Source: Nitrospirota bacterium
Lineage (GTDB): Bacteria > Nitrospirota > Leptospirillia > Leptospirillales > Leptospirillaceae
NCBI GenBank assembly: GCA_027314645.1
Contig: DAHVAL010000004.1
Location: forward strand, 52,737 to 116,736
Direction: 5' to 3'
Length of the DNA stretch: 64,000 bases
Every line of letters begins with the position of its first letter. Within the stretch, counting starts at the first letter, position 1. The notes under the pieces were generated by a model. The model did no database searches, was not told the DNA's origin, and worked only from the letters and a program-made list of their open reading frames with translations. Positions 1 through 11,066 of this stretch are shown here, in pieces. A program made the translations under genes and the position numbers.

Positions 1-1481
<1,481 letters not shown>

Positions 1482-1534
1482 TTACGTATGATTAAAAATA
1501 GTGTGAATCTCCCGGATCCTGTTTTTCCCGATTG

Positions 1535-1798
1535 TCAGGCGACAAACACGCCCAGGATATCTTCTTCTTTCAGAATGAGGTAATCCGTCCCATCAATGGA
1601 GATTTTCGATCCGGAATACTTGTCAAAGAGAATGGAGTCGCCCTTTTTAAGGGATTTGACATCGTCTCCGACTTCTTCCACCTTCCCTTTTTGGGGCTTT
1701 TCTTTGGCAGCGTCAGGAATATATAACCCGCCCTGAGTCTTTTCAGCCTCTTCGGCGTAGCTGACAAAAACACGATCCTTCAATGGCTTAAATTTCAT
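1535..1798 (-). CDS. groES: Co-chaperonin GroES
   Basis: MKFKPLKDRVFVSYAEEAEKTQGGLYIPDAAKEKPQKGKV..., a typical Hsp10; start taken at the internal Met of the track ORF. Confidence 0.97.
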   Translation of the reverse strand: MKFKPLKDRVFVSYAEEAEKTQGGLYIPDAAKEKPQKGKVEEVGDDVKSLKKGDSILFDKYSGSKISIDGTDYLILKEEDILGVFVA

Positions 1799-1834
1799 AC
1801 ATACCTCCATTAAGTTGGATGTTGAACCTGGGAT

Positions 1835-1861
1835 TTAGCACTCACACCTCATGAGTGATAG
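1835..1861. promoter_or_regulatory. CIRCE operator (HrcA-binding inverted repeat) upstream of groES-groEL
   Basis: TTAGCACTC-acacctcat(N9)-GAGTGATAG; consensus TTAGCACTC-N9-GAGTGCTAA, left arm perfect and right arm 7/9. Confidence 0.9.
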
Positions 1862-1914
1862 AATAATACCAAAGGATTGGAGGATTGGCAAGCCCTTTTT
1901 TTAAAAAAATTAAA

Positions 1915-1962
1915 GAAAATAGAAGGGCCAGCGAACCCAAATTCGTGGTCACTGGCCTTCAG
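1915..1962 (-). terminator. Rho-independent terminator downstream of ctpA
   Basis: Minus strand GAAGGCCAG...CTGGCCCTTC stem (one bulge) followed by a T-rich tail (CTATTTTCTTTAATTTTTTT), just after the ctpA stop. Confidence 0.7.
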
Positions 1963-1969
1963 GAAGGGA

Positions 1970-3292
1970 TCAATCAGAAATTTTTCGCTTCAGGATTCTG
2001 ATCGCAGCGGTAAGCTGGTTATCGGATTTCCCTTTTGGAAGGGGGTAAACAAGATGTTTCTGGATGTTTGCCTTGGGAATGACGACCCCGCGCACTTTGA
2101 CATCCGGATTGAGGAAGTGATGCTTCAAGTCGACCTCTCTCGGAACGGAAATTGCGCGAGACCCGTGGGGCACTATTTCTTTGATAATGACATCGGGCGT
2201 GATTCCATAATTCTGGATTGAGCGACCCGAGGGAGTGAAATATCGTGCCGTCGTGAGACGAAGCGCCGATCCATCGAAAAGGGGAAGAATGGTCTGCACC
2301 GATCCCTTTCCAAAGGTCTGAGTTCCAAGGATGGTGGCTCGATGGTAGTCCTGGAGGGCCCCGGAGACGATTTCCGCCGCAGAGGCCGTCTCCGTGTTCA
2401 CAAGCACAACGATCGGAATTTTGGGAAACGCCATCCCCCCATGCGACCGGAACGCCCTGTCCTGACGCCGCCCCTTCATTGACACGACGACCTTTTTGTC
2501 CGGAATGAAGAGAGAGGAAACATCCACAGCGCTTGTCAGCAATCCTCCCGGATTGTTGCGGAGATCAATCACAAGCCCCTTCATGCCCCGGCGATCAAGT
2601 TTTTTCAGGGTCGCATCGAGATCTCTCGCGGTATTTTCCGAAAATTCCCGGACAAGGACATATCCGATATGGTCTTTCAACATTCTGTACTTGACCGTAT
2701 GGATCTTGATCACTTCCCGAACAAGGTCAAAGTTGCGCTCCCTAAAGACCCCTTTTCGGAAGATCGTCAGAATAACATGCGTGCCCGGGCGGCCTCTCAT
2801 CGTTCTGACGGCCTTTGCGAGGCCCAGAGACGTGGTGCTCACGCCGTTGACCCGAATGATTTCATCCCCGGATTTGATTCCTGCCCGAAATGCGGGCGAG
2901 TCATCGATCGGAGCCTGGACAATAATGCGATTCCCCTGGGTGGTGATTTTGATCCCCACTCCTCCGAATCGCCCTTGGGTGTTGATTTCAAGGTCGTGGT
3001 ATTCTTGCGGAGACATGTACTCGGAGTGGGGGTCCAGGGAGGCAACCATGCCCCGTATGGCGCTGTCAAGGACGGGCTGTGCGGGGATCGTGTCGACATA
3101 ATCATTTTGAATCAGGGCGTACACCATGGAGAAAATCTTGAGGCTCTTGTCCGTTCCGCCATCTGCCAGCACCGCATGGCCCACCCCGCCGACCAAGATG
3201 CCGACGACCAAGACAAGAACAATGTTTCCTGTTTTCATGATCCATTTCCAAAGTGAACGGTTAGATCCATTTCCAAAGTCATTGAGACGCAT
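1970..3292 (-). CDS. ctpA: S41 family C-terminal processing peptidase (CtpA/Prc-like) with PDZ domain
   Basis: PDZ segment (GVGIKITTQGNRIIVQAPIDDSPAFRAGIKSGDEIIRVNG) and S41 core (VIDLRNNPGGLL, NTETASAAEIVSGALQDYHRATILGTQTFGKGSVQ). Start uncertain (3292 or 3238). Confidence 0.93.
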   Translation of the reverse strand: MRLNDFGNGSNRSLWKWIMKTGNIVLVLVVGILVGGVGHAVLADGGTDKSLKIFSMVYALIQNDYVDTIPAQPVLDSAIRGMVASLDPHSEYMSPQEYHDLEINTQGRFGGVGIKITTQGNRIIVQAPIDDSPAFRAGIKSGDEIIRVNGVSTTSLGLAKAVRTMRGRPGTHVILTIFRKGVFRERNFDLVREVIKIHTVKYRMLKDHIGYVLVREFSENTARDLDATLKKLDRRGMKGLVIDLRNNPGGLLTSAVDVSSLFIPDKKVVVSMKGRRQDRAFRSHGGMAFPKIPIVVLVNTETASAAEIVSGALQDYHRATILGTQTFGKGSVQTILPLFDGSALRLTTARYFTPSGRSIQNYGITPDVIIKEIVPHGSRAISVPREVDLKHHFLNPDVKVRGVVIPKANIQKHLVYPLPKGKSDNQLTAAIRILKRKISD

Positions 3293-3432
3293 AAACTCTT
3301 TTTCCTCACAATCACCCGATCTCCGATGACCGGAAGATCGGACCGCTTTCAAAATTGATGTTTTCCAGAGATCATTGTCTCAGATTATCACGCATTGTTA
3401 GCCTTTACAACAGAGTTCCCGGCGGATTTAAA

Positions 3433-4665
3433 TCACTCCTGGTGTCCTTGACGAAGAAAGCGCATTGGACTTAGCGGCTTTCCTCTTCGAGTCACCCCAA
3501 AAAACAGCGTCGATTTTCCTTGGGTCCCCCCCCTCCCAACCGTTCCAATGATCTCACCAATGGCAACCCTTTGCCCCTCGCGGGCAAAAATATGGTTCAG
3601 ATGACCGTAAAGGGTATAGAGATGCTTCCCGTGAGAAAGAATCACAAGACGCCCATAGCCGGAATAAGACTTGGCAAAAAGGACCTTTCCCGTCCAAGCC
3701 GCACGAACTTTCGATCCCACGGGGGCGGCTATATCGATCCCGTCATGAAACGGTCCGTATTTCTCGACGATCATTCCGGCGACCGGCCAACGAAAGACTG
3801 TTTTTCCAAGGATCGGGGGATTGCGGTAGATTTCTTTCAGATGTTTTTTTTCCCTCAGGCGCTCAAGCCGCAAGATCAAACCCATCAGTTCCCGGCGACG
3901 CTTCAAGATCGTCTGATTGTCCTGAGAAATGGACTCTTCCCTCTTTTTCAATCGGACAATTTCGGCTTGGATTCCGACCATCTTCTTCTTCAGTCGGGTC
4001 TCTTCCGCTTCCCGCTGCCTCAGAAGGTTTTTTTCATGGTTTTGAATCGATTGCAGCTGATCTCGGCTGACCTTTAGACGGTCCTGCTTGTGTTTGTATT
4101 GACGGAGCAAGGAGTCCAAATGATGGGTTTGGTCGGACAGGACGGAGGTGCGCAGAATCGCATCGGCCTGAATATCCGTTCCGTCAAGGTTCGCCAGGGC
4201 CTGCTCCGCCTTGCGCAAGAGCAGGCGGGACTCGAGAGCACCCTTTTGCAAAATGTCCGCGCTGACGACCACGTCGAGATGTGCGAGCGCATTTTCCAGC
4301 CTTTTGATTGCCCGTCTGTCCTGGATCTCGCGGATCTGAAGTCGTGACACCTGAAGGTGGAAGGAGGCCAATTGAACTCGCAGCTTAAGAATTCTGACCT
4401 TCAAATTCAATCGCCGCCCCTGATAGCGCTTCAATTCCAGACGGTTTTTTGAAAGGCGGCGTTTCAGTTCCGCGAGTTCGTGCTCGCGCACTGAGAGTTT
4501 TTTTTCGATGGCGCGAATGGAAGGCTCCTGATCGGAGGTGGCCTTGCAAGGAACGTTTAAAGCCAACACCAAAAACACTGCGGCAAAAATATACGCCACA
4601 CGTTTTAGGGGTCGGAGGGTCTCGGAGGCGGGGGAAGGGACAATATCACCAGGGTGATCATTCAC
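3433..4665 (-). CDS. Murein hydrolase activator, EnvC-like coiled coil plus M23 (LytM) domain
   Basis: Long coiled coil followed by an M23 domain (YGPFHDGIDIAAPVGSKVRAAWTGKVLFAKSYSGYGRLVILSHGKHLYTLYGHL). GTG start at 4665 overlaps the FtsX stop (GTGA). Confidence 0.88.
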   Translation of the reverse strand: MNDHPGDIVPSPASETLRPLKRVAYIFAAVFLVLALNVPCKATSDQEPSIRAIEKKLSVREHELAELKRRLSKNRLELKRYQGRRLNLKVRILKLRVQLASFHLQVSRLQIREIQDRRAIKRLENALAHLDVVVSADILQKGALESRLLLRKAEQALANLDGTDIQADAILRTSVLSDQTHHLDSLLRQYKHKQDRLKVSRDQLQSIQNHEKNLLRQREAEETRLKKKMVGIQAEIVRLKKREESISQDNQTILKRRRELMGLILRLERLREKKHLKEIYRNPPILGKTVFRWPVAGMIVEKYGPFHDGIDIAAPVGSKVRAAWTGKVLFAKSYSGYGRLVILSHGKHLYTLYGHLNHIFAREGQRVAIGEIIGTVGRGGTQGKSTLFFGVTRRGKPLSPMRFLRQGHQE

Positions 4666-5630
4666 GGAAGGGGCGAACCTTCTTTTCGGGTTGGAAAGGG
4701 GAGGAGAAGGTAGAGGATTCCCCCCAGCCATCCCACCAGTCCGCACGCCAGGATAAACGCGATCCACAAAGGATCCAAGTATGTCGTTGCCCCGATGAAT
4801 CCTGGACGAAATGGATTGTCCATTCCTGGATAAAGAAAAGTTCGGAGGATCCATGCCACGAACACCGCCACGCCTCCAGAAATAAACCCGCAGAATCCGG
4901 AGGCGAAAATGCGAACAATGCCTGAAGGCCCCGGGATTGGAGGCGGAAGACTTGGAAATTCGACCTGTTCGTCCGGGATCGATTCACGTTGAAAAAGCGG
5001 GCTCCGACGCTCGGAGGAGGATCGTCCTCCTGTGGAATGGGGCGAAAATAAGTGGCTCCATAAAGAATTCCCCCACGACGCCCAATACAGTCCGAGTCCA
5101 AGACAAAGGGCCCCGACGAGAATCTCGAGGGCCTTCTTCATCCCTTCCGAGATGCCGGCCAATAGATCGACCCGGGCCACCCATTGGGGATTGTAGACGA
5201 TCTCTTTAATCGAGGTGTCGTTTTTGACGATCTGCTGGATTGAACGGATCTGGTCTCCCAACGTCACAACCTGGCCGTGGGGCCCCTGGCCGAGCGACAC
5301 GGCGACGGAGAGGATCCTTTTGCTGTTCCTTTGCTCCGTTGGGCTTTTCGCATCCTGGGGATGAAACGAGGTGACAGTCCCGCTTCCAGATACCTTTTCC
5401 ATCGTCTTCACAAGCCCTTGAATTTCTGAGGGGGACGGGGGGGTGTCAAAGATGAGGAGCAAGTGCGCCGAAGAGGCCGCTTGAGTCCTCATGGAGTCCA
5501 GGCTCCAAAAAGAGGTCAGGGTCCAAAAAAGGAAAAGGAGGAGGAAGGAGGAGAAAAAAAGATGTGAAAAAAGGCTGAACCAAGTGCGAAACGAAAACTG
5601 GAAATCCTCGTTTGAATCAGAGTTTGGCAT
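4662..5630 (-). CDS. ftsX: FtsX-like cell-division permease
   Basis: N-terminal TM, periplasmic loop and three C-terminal TM segments; adjacent to EnvC-type M23 protein and ctpA, as in ftsEX-envC-ctpA clusters. Confidence 0.75.
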   Translation of the reverse strand: MPNSDSNEDFQFSFRTWFSLFSHLFFSSFLLLFLFWTLTSFWSLDSMRTQAASSAHLLLIFDTPPSPSEIQGLVKTMEKVSGSGTVTSFHPQDAKSPTEQRNSKRILSVAVSLGQGPHGQVVTLGDQIRSIQQIVKNDTSIKEIVYNPQWVARVDLLAGISEGMKKALEILVGALCLGLGLYWASWGNSLWSHLFSPHSTGGRSSSERRSPLFQRESIPDEQVEFPSLPPPIPGPSGIVRIFASGFCGFISGGVAVFVAWILRTFLYPGMDNPFRPGFIGATTYLDPLWIAFILACGLVGWLGGILYLLLPFPTRKEGSPLP

Positions 5631-5680
5631 TCGGTCGACTCTTTCATGATGCCGGAGAAATCGAGAAAACACTCACACGG

Positions 5681-6289
5681 TCACTCCCCAAGCACGTTCC
5701 GGCAAAAATGGATTCGATGATGCGACGAAAGCCCATGGTTCCGAATCGCTTTCCGATGTCTTTCCGTTCCATATCCCTTGTGGTCTGCAAACCCAAAGTG
5801 GGGGAATTGCAGGTCAAGGTCCACCATATAGCGGTCTCGGGCCACCTTCGCCAATATCGAGGCCGCAGAGATGGAAAGGACAAGACGATCTCCCCCAACG
5901 ACGGCCGTTTGAGGGTAGGAAAAATCGGGAAGAGAATCCTTTCCGTCCAGAACGAACAGGGTTGAACGTTGAGCTAAGAACTCTTCCGGAAGGGCCCTCA
6001 CGGCTCTCAACATGGCCAGAAGAGAGGCGTTACGAATGTTGAGACGTTCCACTTCCTCGACCGAGGCCCACCCGAGGCCGGTATAAAGGGCGCTCCGCTT
6101 AATCCATGTCGACAGGGCCTCCCTTTTTTCTGGGGACAGGAGTTTTGAATCGGTAACGCCATATCCTGCAAATCGGCTGACCGGGGGTTCAAACACCACG
6201 CATGCGGCCGTCACCGGGCCTGCAAAAGCCCCACGCCCAACCTCGTCAAGCCCCACAACAAAGAGATCGGAGACATCCCTGCCGGTCAA
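5681..6289 (-). CDS. rnhB: Ribonuclease HII
   Basis: VGLDEVGRGAFAGPVTAACVVF and SAASILAKVARDRYM motifs; follows rplS. Confidence 0.96.
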   Translation of the reverse strand: MTGRDVSDLFVVGLDEVGRGAFAGPVTAACVVFEPPVSRFAGYGVTDSKLLSPEKREALSTWIKRSALYTGLGWASVEEVERLNIRNASLLAMLRAVRALPEEFLAQRSTLFVLDGKDSLPDFSYPQTAVVGGDRLVLSISAASILAKVARDRYMVDLDLQFPHFGFADHKGYGTERHRKAIRNHGLSSHHRIHFCRNVLGE

Positions 6290-6347
6290 GACGCCTGCCT
6301 GATCTTCCCAGCATCCATCAGGGACGGGAAGGCTCCCGCGGATGGGA

Positions 6348-6695
6348 CTATTCCTCGCTGGTTTCCTTCAGACGCGCGGCCTTTCCTTTCTTGTCCCGCA
6401 AGAAATAAAGCTTTGCACGGCGGACTTTTCCTGCACGGACGCGGTCGATCTTAATGACTTGCGGTGAATGAACGGGGAAGGATCTTTCGACCCCGATTCC
6501 AAAGGAAATTTTGCGGACCGTAATCATTTCCCGTGTTCCTCCACCCCGGATTCCAATGACGACCCCTTCAAACACCTGAACGCGCTCTTTCTCCCCTTCC
6601 ACAACCTTAAAATGAACGCGCACCGTTTCTCCGACCGCCACCTTGGGGGCTTCATCTTTCATAAATAATTGTTCAACTTGATCAAGGACTTGCAT
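6348..6695 (-). CDS. rplS: 50S ribosomal protein L19
   Basis: [87 protein letters not shown]. Confidence 0.97.
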   Translation of the reverse strand: MQVLDQVEQLFMKDEAPKVAVGETVRVHFKVVEGEKERVQVFEGVVIGIRGGGTREMITVRKISFGIGVERSFPVHSPQVIKIDRVRAGKVRRAKLYFLRDKKGKAARLKETSEE

Positions 6696-6736
6696 GTCTC
6701 ACCTCATTATTTTGCCCGTTTAAACAGACATTTTTG

Positions 6737-7462
6737 TTAACAGGAAACCTCAGTGGGGTTTCCACTCAAATCCGGCCTCACGGATTGCTGCTTTCTCCGT
6801 GAAACATCCTCCCGATAGCGACGAATCGCTTCATGGTCTCCCGAGAGAAGCACCGGCGGAACCTCATGTCCCCTGAACACCCGCGGCCGGGTATACTGGG
6901 GATAATCAAAACGGCTGTTCTCGAAGGTCTCGTTCATCGTTGCACTGTCGTTCGAAAGAACTCCCGGAACCAGCCGAACGACCGCATCCACCATCGACGC
7001 GCAGGGAAGTTCTCCTCCGGAAAGGACATAATCTCCCATGGACCATTCTTCGATAGCGTAGCAATCCAGGATTCGTTGGTCGATGCCTTCGTAATGTCCG
7101 CACAGGAACAGCAACGGCCGTTCTTCATCGGCCCATGTCCGGGCAATCTTCTGGTGAAAAACCCGCCCTTGGGGAGAGGGATAAATCAATCGGGGGCCTA
7201 TCTTCCCATGTCCCGCCAGATCATTCATGGAACGATCCAGCGCCTCTGAGATGGGCTCGGGTTTCATGATCATCCCCCCTCCCCCTCCAAAAGGATAGTC
7301 GTCGACGGAATGGTAAGACCCCGTTCCAAAGTCTCGGAGATTCCAGTAATGGAACCGGACCAGCCCTTTCGACTCAGCCCGTCCCAAAATACTGGTTTCA
7401 AAAATGGTCCGAAGCATGTCGGGGAAGAGCGAGATCACCCCTATGTGCCGACAATGCTCCAT
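6737..7462 (-). CDS. trmD: tRNA (guanine-N1)-methyltransferase
   Basis: MEHCRHIGVISLFPDMLRTIFETSILGRA... and LCGHYEGIDQRILDCYAIEEWSMGDYVLSGGELP. Confidence 0.96.
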   Translation of the reverse strand: MEHCRHIGVISLFPDMLRTIFETSILGRAESKGLVRFHYWNLRDFGTGSYHSVDDYPFGGGGGMIMKPEPISEALDRSMNDLAGHGKIGPRLIYPSPQGRVFHQKIARTWADEERPLLFLCGHYEGIDQRILDCYAIEEWSMGDYVLSGGELPCASMVDAVVRLVPGVLSNDSATMNETFENSRFDYPQYTRPRVFRGHEVPPVLLSGDHEAIRRYREDVSRRKQQSVRPDLSGNPTEVSC

Positions 7463-8022
7463 CGAACATGTACCTCCCCATTTTCTCGGTCCACAAGAGG
7501 AACAAGGGGTTCGACAAAAGGACAAAGAACCTCTTTCCCCTCCGCGTCAATCGCCAGAAGATCCTGTCCGGGTCGTTCGTAAAAATCAACCACCGTTCCG
7601 ATCTTCCGGTGTGACTCACAATCTCGGACCGTCATTCCGATCAGCTCCGAAATCCGAATATTTTCCGGATCTTCGGGACACCAATCGTCCACCCCTTCCC
7701 AAAAAATGTTCCAGCCGGAAATTTCCCGAAGGGTTTCCGGAGAGTCCACCCCCCTCCACTTCAGGAGAAGGGACTCGCCCTTCGGCTCAGTATCCTCCAG
7801 AATCAGTCTTCTGCGTCTTCCGGACCCCGGAGTCGCCGGAGCAACCCAGAAGGGCTTCCCGTGATCCCCTCCAAATCTGGCCGGGTTCTCAGAGAATATC
7901 ACGACCCTCCCGTAACCACGAACGCCAAAGGGCCGTCCCATTCGTCCTACAAGCAACAGATTTTCAGGACCACGGGGATCCTTATCGGACATTTCGTTCA
8001 TCCGGCGGATTCGTTCCTCCAA
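7441..8022 (-). CDS. rimM: Ribosome maturation factor RimM
   Basis: LVGRMGRPFGVRGYGRVVIFSENP with a PRC-like C-terminus, located between rpsP and trmD; start may be internal (7992). Confidence 0.9.
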   Translation of the reverse strand: MEERIRRMNEMSDKDPRGPENLLLVGRMGRPFGVRGYGRVVIFSENPARFGGDHGKPFWVAPATPGSGRRRRLILEDTEPKGESLLLKWRGVDSPETLREISGWNIFWEGVDDWCPEDPENIRISELIGMTVRDCESHRKIGTVVDFYERPGQDLLAIDAEGKEVLCPFVEPLVPLVDRENGEVHVRWSIVGT

Positions 8023-8091
8023 CGTCTGCGGACCTTCCGGCGAAGACAGAGAAGGTCTCCCATGGGCATCCCCGCTTGGAGGATACCGAAT

Positions 8092-8343
8092 TTAGGAAGC
8101 GGGGAGCGCCGATTTCTTGATCAGTCTCGCCACCGTATCGCTTGGAACCGCTCCCTTGGCGATCCAGGAATCAATCTTTTCAAGATTGATCTTAAGGTCG
8201 TGTCCTTCCTTTTGCTTCGGCGCATACGTTCCGAGAATTTCAATGAACCTTCCATCACGCCGGCATCTCGAATCCGCGACAACGATTCTGTATACCGGTA
8301 ATTTTTTCCTTCCACTTCTTGATAATCGAATGTGAACTGCCAC
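8092..8343 (-). CDS. rpsP: 30S ribosomal protein S16
   Basis: MAVHIRLSRSGRKKLPVYRIVVADSRCRRDGRFIEILGTYAPKQK. Confidence 0.97.
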   Translation of the reverse strand: MAVHIRLSRSGRKKLPVYRIVVADSRCRRDGRFIEILGTYAPKQKEGHDLKINLEKIDSWIAKGAVPSDTVARLIKKSALPAS

Positions 8344-8388
8344 TTGGCCTCCTTGTCCGGAATTTCGTTTTTTTGATCGTGAGACGTT

Positions 8389-9723
8389 CTAAAATGGAAA
8401 CATCGATCGCAGCGACCGAGTCCCTTTCGATTTCAGCGCTGTGCGCATCATGCGACGGGCTTGGTCAAACTGTTTCAGCAATTGGTTGACCTGCTGGACA
8501 CTGGTTCCCGATCCGGTGGCGATCCGCTTTCTCCGACTGCCATCGATTTTATCGGGATGGTCCCGTTCCTCATTGGTCATCGAGAAGATGATCGCTTCGG
8601 TCCGCTTCAGTTCTTTTTCGACCAACTGCATATCGACCTTGGATTTAAGCGATGTCCCCCCTGGGAGCATGCCCATAAGGTCTTCGAGTCCTCCAAGCTT
8701 CTTCATGCCCTGAATTTGTTCAAGAAAGTCACTCAGGGTCATCTGATTCGTCCCCATTTTACGGACCAGCTTTTCGGCCTGATCCTGGGAGACGACATTG
8801 CTGGTTTTTTCTATGAGGGTTTCAATATCCCCCATTCCGATAATCCGTGAAGCCATCCGTTCCGGAATAAACGGTTCCAAACGGTCGAGCTTTTCTCCGG
8901 AGCCGACAAACTTGATCGGCTTCTTTATCACACTTCGGATGGATAGAACGGCCCCACCCCGCGTGTCACCGTCAAGCTTCGTAAAAATGACGCCGTCCAC
9001 CCCAATCGACTGATCAAATCCCCTGGACACATTGACGGCTTCCTGGCCTTGCATCGCATCGACGACGAGGAGACATTCCTTTGGATTATACAGAGATTTC
9101 AGGTTCTTCAGTTCGATCATCAACTCTTCGTCGATCGAGAGACGGCCCGCCGTATCCACGATCACGATTTCATACATCCCTTCGAGGATGCGCTTACGGA
9201 CCGAAGCCACCATGTCCTGGGGACGGGTCACGCCTTCGGAGGGAAGGACGACCGGAACACCGATCTGCTCACCCAAAATCCGCAATTGGTCCACCGCGGC
9301 CAAGCGGGCCAAATCGCTCGCCACCAAGAGAACACGCCGTCCCTGCGTCTTGAAGTGAAGCGCGATCTTGGCACTGGTCGTGGTCTTTCCCGATCCCTGG
9401 AGTCCCATCATGAACACAATCGTCGGGGGCTTGGAGGCAAGGGCGATGTTGGCCCGATGATCCCCCAAGATATGAACGATTTCTTTGTAGACTTCGGTAA
9501 TGATCTGCTGGGCAGGGGTCAAGCCGGCCTTCACAGCTTGACCGACCAGACGTGCCCGCAGAGCTTCGGTGAATTCTTTGACCACCGCCAAGCTGACATC
9601 GGCCTCAAGCAGAGCGACACGCAACTCCCGGAGCGTGTCTTCTACGGCCGACTCCGAAAGGCCCCCTTTGCCTGTCAGTTTATGAAAAATTCCTTCAAGA
9701 CGGCCGGTCAAACTTTCGAACAT
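8389..9723 (-). CDS. ffh: Signal recognition particle protein Ffh
   Basis: SRP GTPase motifs GLQGSGKTTTSAKIA, DTAGR, TKLDGDTRGGAVLS plus an M-domain. Confidence 0.97.
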   Translation of the reverse strand: MFESLTGRLEGIFHKLTGKGGLSESAVEDTLRELRVALLEADVSLAVVKEFTEALRARLVGQAVKAGLTPAQQIITEVYKEIVHILGDHRANIALASKPPTIVFMMGLQGSGKTTTSAKIALHFKTQGRRVLLVASDLARLAAVDQLRILGEQIGVPVVLPSEGVTRPQDMVASVRKRILEGMYEIVIVDTAGRLSIDEELMIELKNLKSLYNPKECLLVVDAMQGQEAVNVSRGFDQSIGVDGVIFTKLDGDTRGGAVLSIRSVIKKPIKFVGSGEKLDRLEPFIPERMASRIIGMGDIETLIEKTSNVVSQDQAEKLVRKMGTNQMTLSDFLEQIQGMKKLGGLEDLMGMLPGGTSLKSKVDMQLVEKELKRTEAIIFSMTNEERDHPDKIDGSRRKRIATGSGTSVQQVNQLLKQFDQARRMMRTALKSKGTRSLRSMFPF

Positions 9724-9728
9724 CGAAA

Positions 9729-10022
9729 TTATCCTTTGACTTGGCTCGATTTAAGGCTTGACTTCAAAATTCGGCTTTGCTTGAAGTAAGGGACTTTTTT
9801 GGGGGCAACGACCACGGAAGACCCTGTTCGCGGGTTTCTCGCCTTCCTTGTCGCCCGTGTCCGCACACGCAGAACCCCAAAGTCACGCAATTCGACCGTA
9901 TCCCCCGACCGCAGGCCTGTCTTCATCGAGTCGAGAAAAAGATCAATCATCACCCGAGCATCTTCCCGGCGAATTCCCGGAAACTGTCTTGCCAATCTTT
10001 GAACAAGCTCACCTTTGGTCAT
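9729..10022 (-). CDS. HU/IHF family DNA-binding protein
   Basis: MTKGELVQRLARQFPGIRREDARVMIDLFLDSMKTGLRSGDTVELRDFGVLRVRTRATRKARNPRTG; position after rpsA-sppA resembles ihfB. Confidence 0.93.
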   Translation of the reverse strand: MTKGELVQRLARQFPGIRREDARVMIDLFLDSMKTGLRSGDTVELRDFGVLRVRTRATRKARNPRTGSSVVVAPKKVPYFKQSRILKSSLKSSQVKG

Positions 10023-10052
10023 TGTTCGTCCCGCTCCTTCATTGATTTGCGG

Positions 10053-10943
10053 TTAATGGAAAAATTCCGGCACCGGCAGTACGGACCAGAATCCAACCGG
10101 CGGTTGCTCGATGGACTCCCACAAGTGATTGACTTGAGAAGATACCATTTTATCCAGAAACCCTTTTTCATGAAAGGTCCGGATGACAGGGGGTCCACTG
10201 ATATGCGCCAATTTCGTTGCTGTATCGAGTGCATCTTGATAGTCTCCCAACTGATCCACCAAATGATTGGATATTGCGGAGGCTCCGGTAAAGACCCTGC
10301 CGTCGGCCAGGGGTTTCAAATCCGCGGGGGACATATGACGCCCTTTCGCGACGTCTTGAATAAACTGCTGATGCATTTCATTCAAGATGGCCTGAAGATA
10401 GGCCTTTTCTTCAGGTGTCATGGGGCGGAAAGGGGATCCGGCATCCTTCAATGCCCCACTTTTCATCACCTCACTCGAAATGCCGATCTTTTTTAAAAGA
10501 TCTTGGAACTCCGCCAATTCCATGATGACACCAATGCTTCCCGTGAGGGACCCCGGACTGGCCATGATCCGGTCACAGGCGGACGCAATATAATACGCTC
10601 CGGACGCCCCAACGGTCCCAATGGAGGCGATGACGGGCTTTCCTTTTTTCCGGGCTTTCAACACCTCTTCATAAATATCCTGCGATGGGACAACCGCCCC
10701 GCCGGGACTATTGATCCGGATCACAAGGGCTTTTATCCGGGGATCCCTGACCAGTTCCCGGATTTGCCGGATCGGTTTTTTGGACGAAATGATGACCCCC
10801 GAAATGCGGACCACCCCGATCTCGGCCCCTCCCACCAATGGAACAGACCGACTAAAAAATGCCGCCCCTCGTCCCAGGACCAAGATGGCCGCAAAAACAA
10901 CCAGGATGACAAAACCCGCCCGTAACATTTTTCGAACCATCAT
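10053..10943 (-). CDS. sppA: Signal peptide peptidase SppA (S49)
   Basis: SPGGAVVPSQDIYEEVLKARKKGKPVIASIGTVGASGAYYIASACDRIMASPGSLTGSIGVIME; start at internal MMVRKML. Confidence 0.93.
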   Translation of the reverse strand: MMVRKMLRAGFVILVVFAAILVLGRGAAFFSRSVPLVGGAEIGVVRISGVIISSKKPIRQIRELVRDPRIKALVIRINSPGGAVVPSQDIYEEVLKARKKGKPVIASIGTVGASGAYYIASACDRIMASPGSLTGSIGVIMELAEFQDLLKKIGISSEVMKSGALKDAGSPFRPMTPEEKAYLQAILNEMHQQFIQDVAKGRHMSPADLKPLADGRVFTGASAISNHLVDQLGDYQDALDTATKLAHISGPPVIRTFHEKGFLDKMVSSQVNHLWESIEQPPVGFWSVLPVPEFFH

Positions 10944-10973
10944 GCCATCACCCACGTTGCATTCATAAGCACT

Positions 10974-11053
10974 GCAAAAACAAAGAGAAGGGAATCCCCT
11001 TCTCCACAACGCAATGGAGCCCCTCAGCGCTTATCACCGCGAAGGGGCTCCAT
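10974..11053 (-). terminator. Tandem hairpins downstream of rpsA
   Basis: ATGGAGCCCCT/AGGGGCTCCAT (11-bp perfect, 11014-11053), then GAGAAGGG-GATT-CCCTTCTC followed by TTTGTTTTTGC on the minus strand (10974-11004). Confidence 0.8.
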
Positions 11054-11066
11054 AAAGTGCCTCAGC

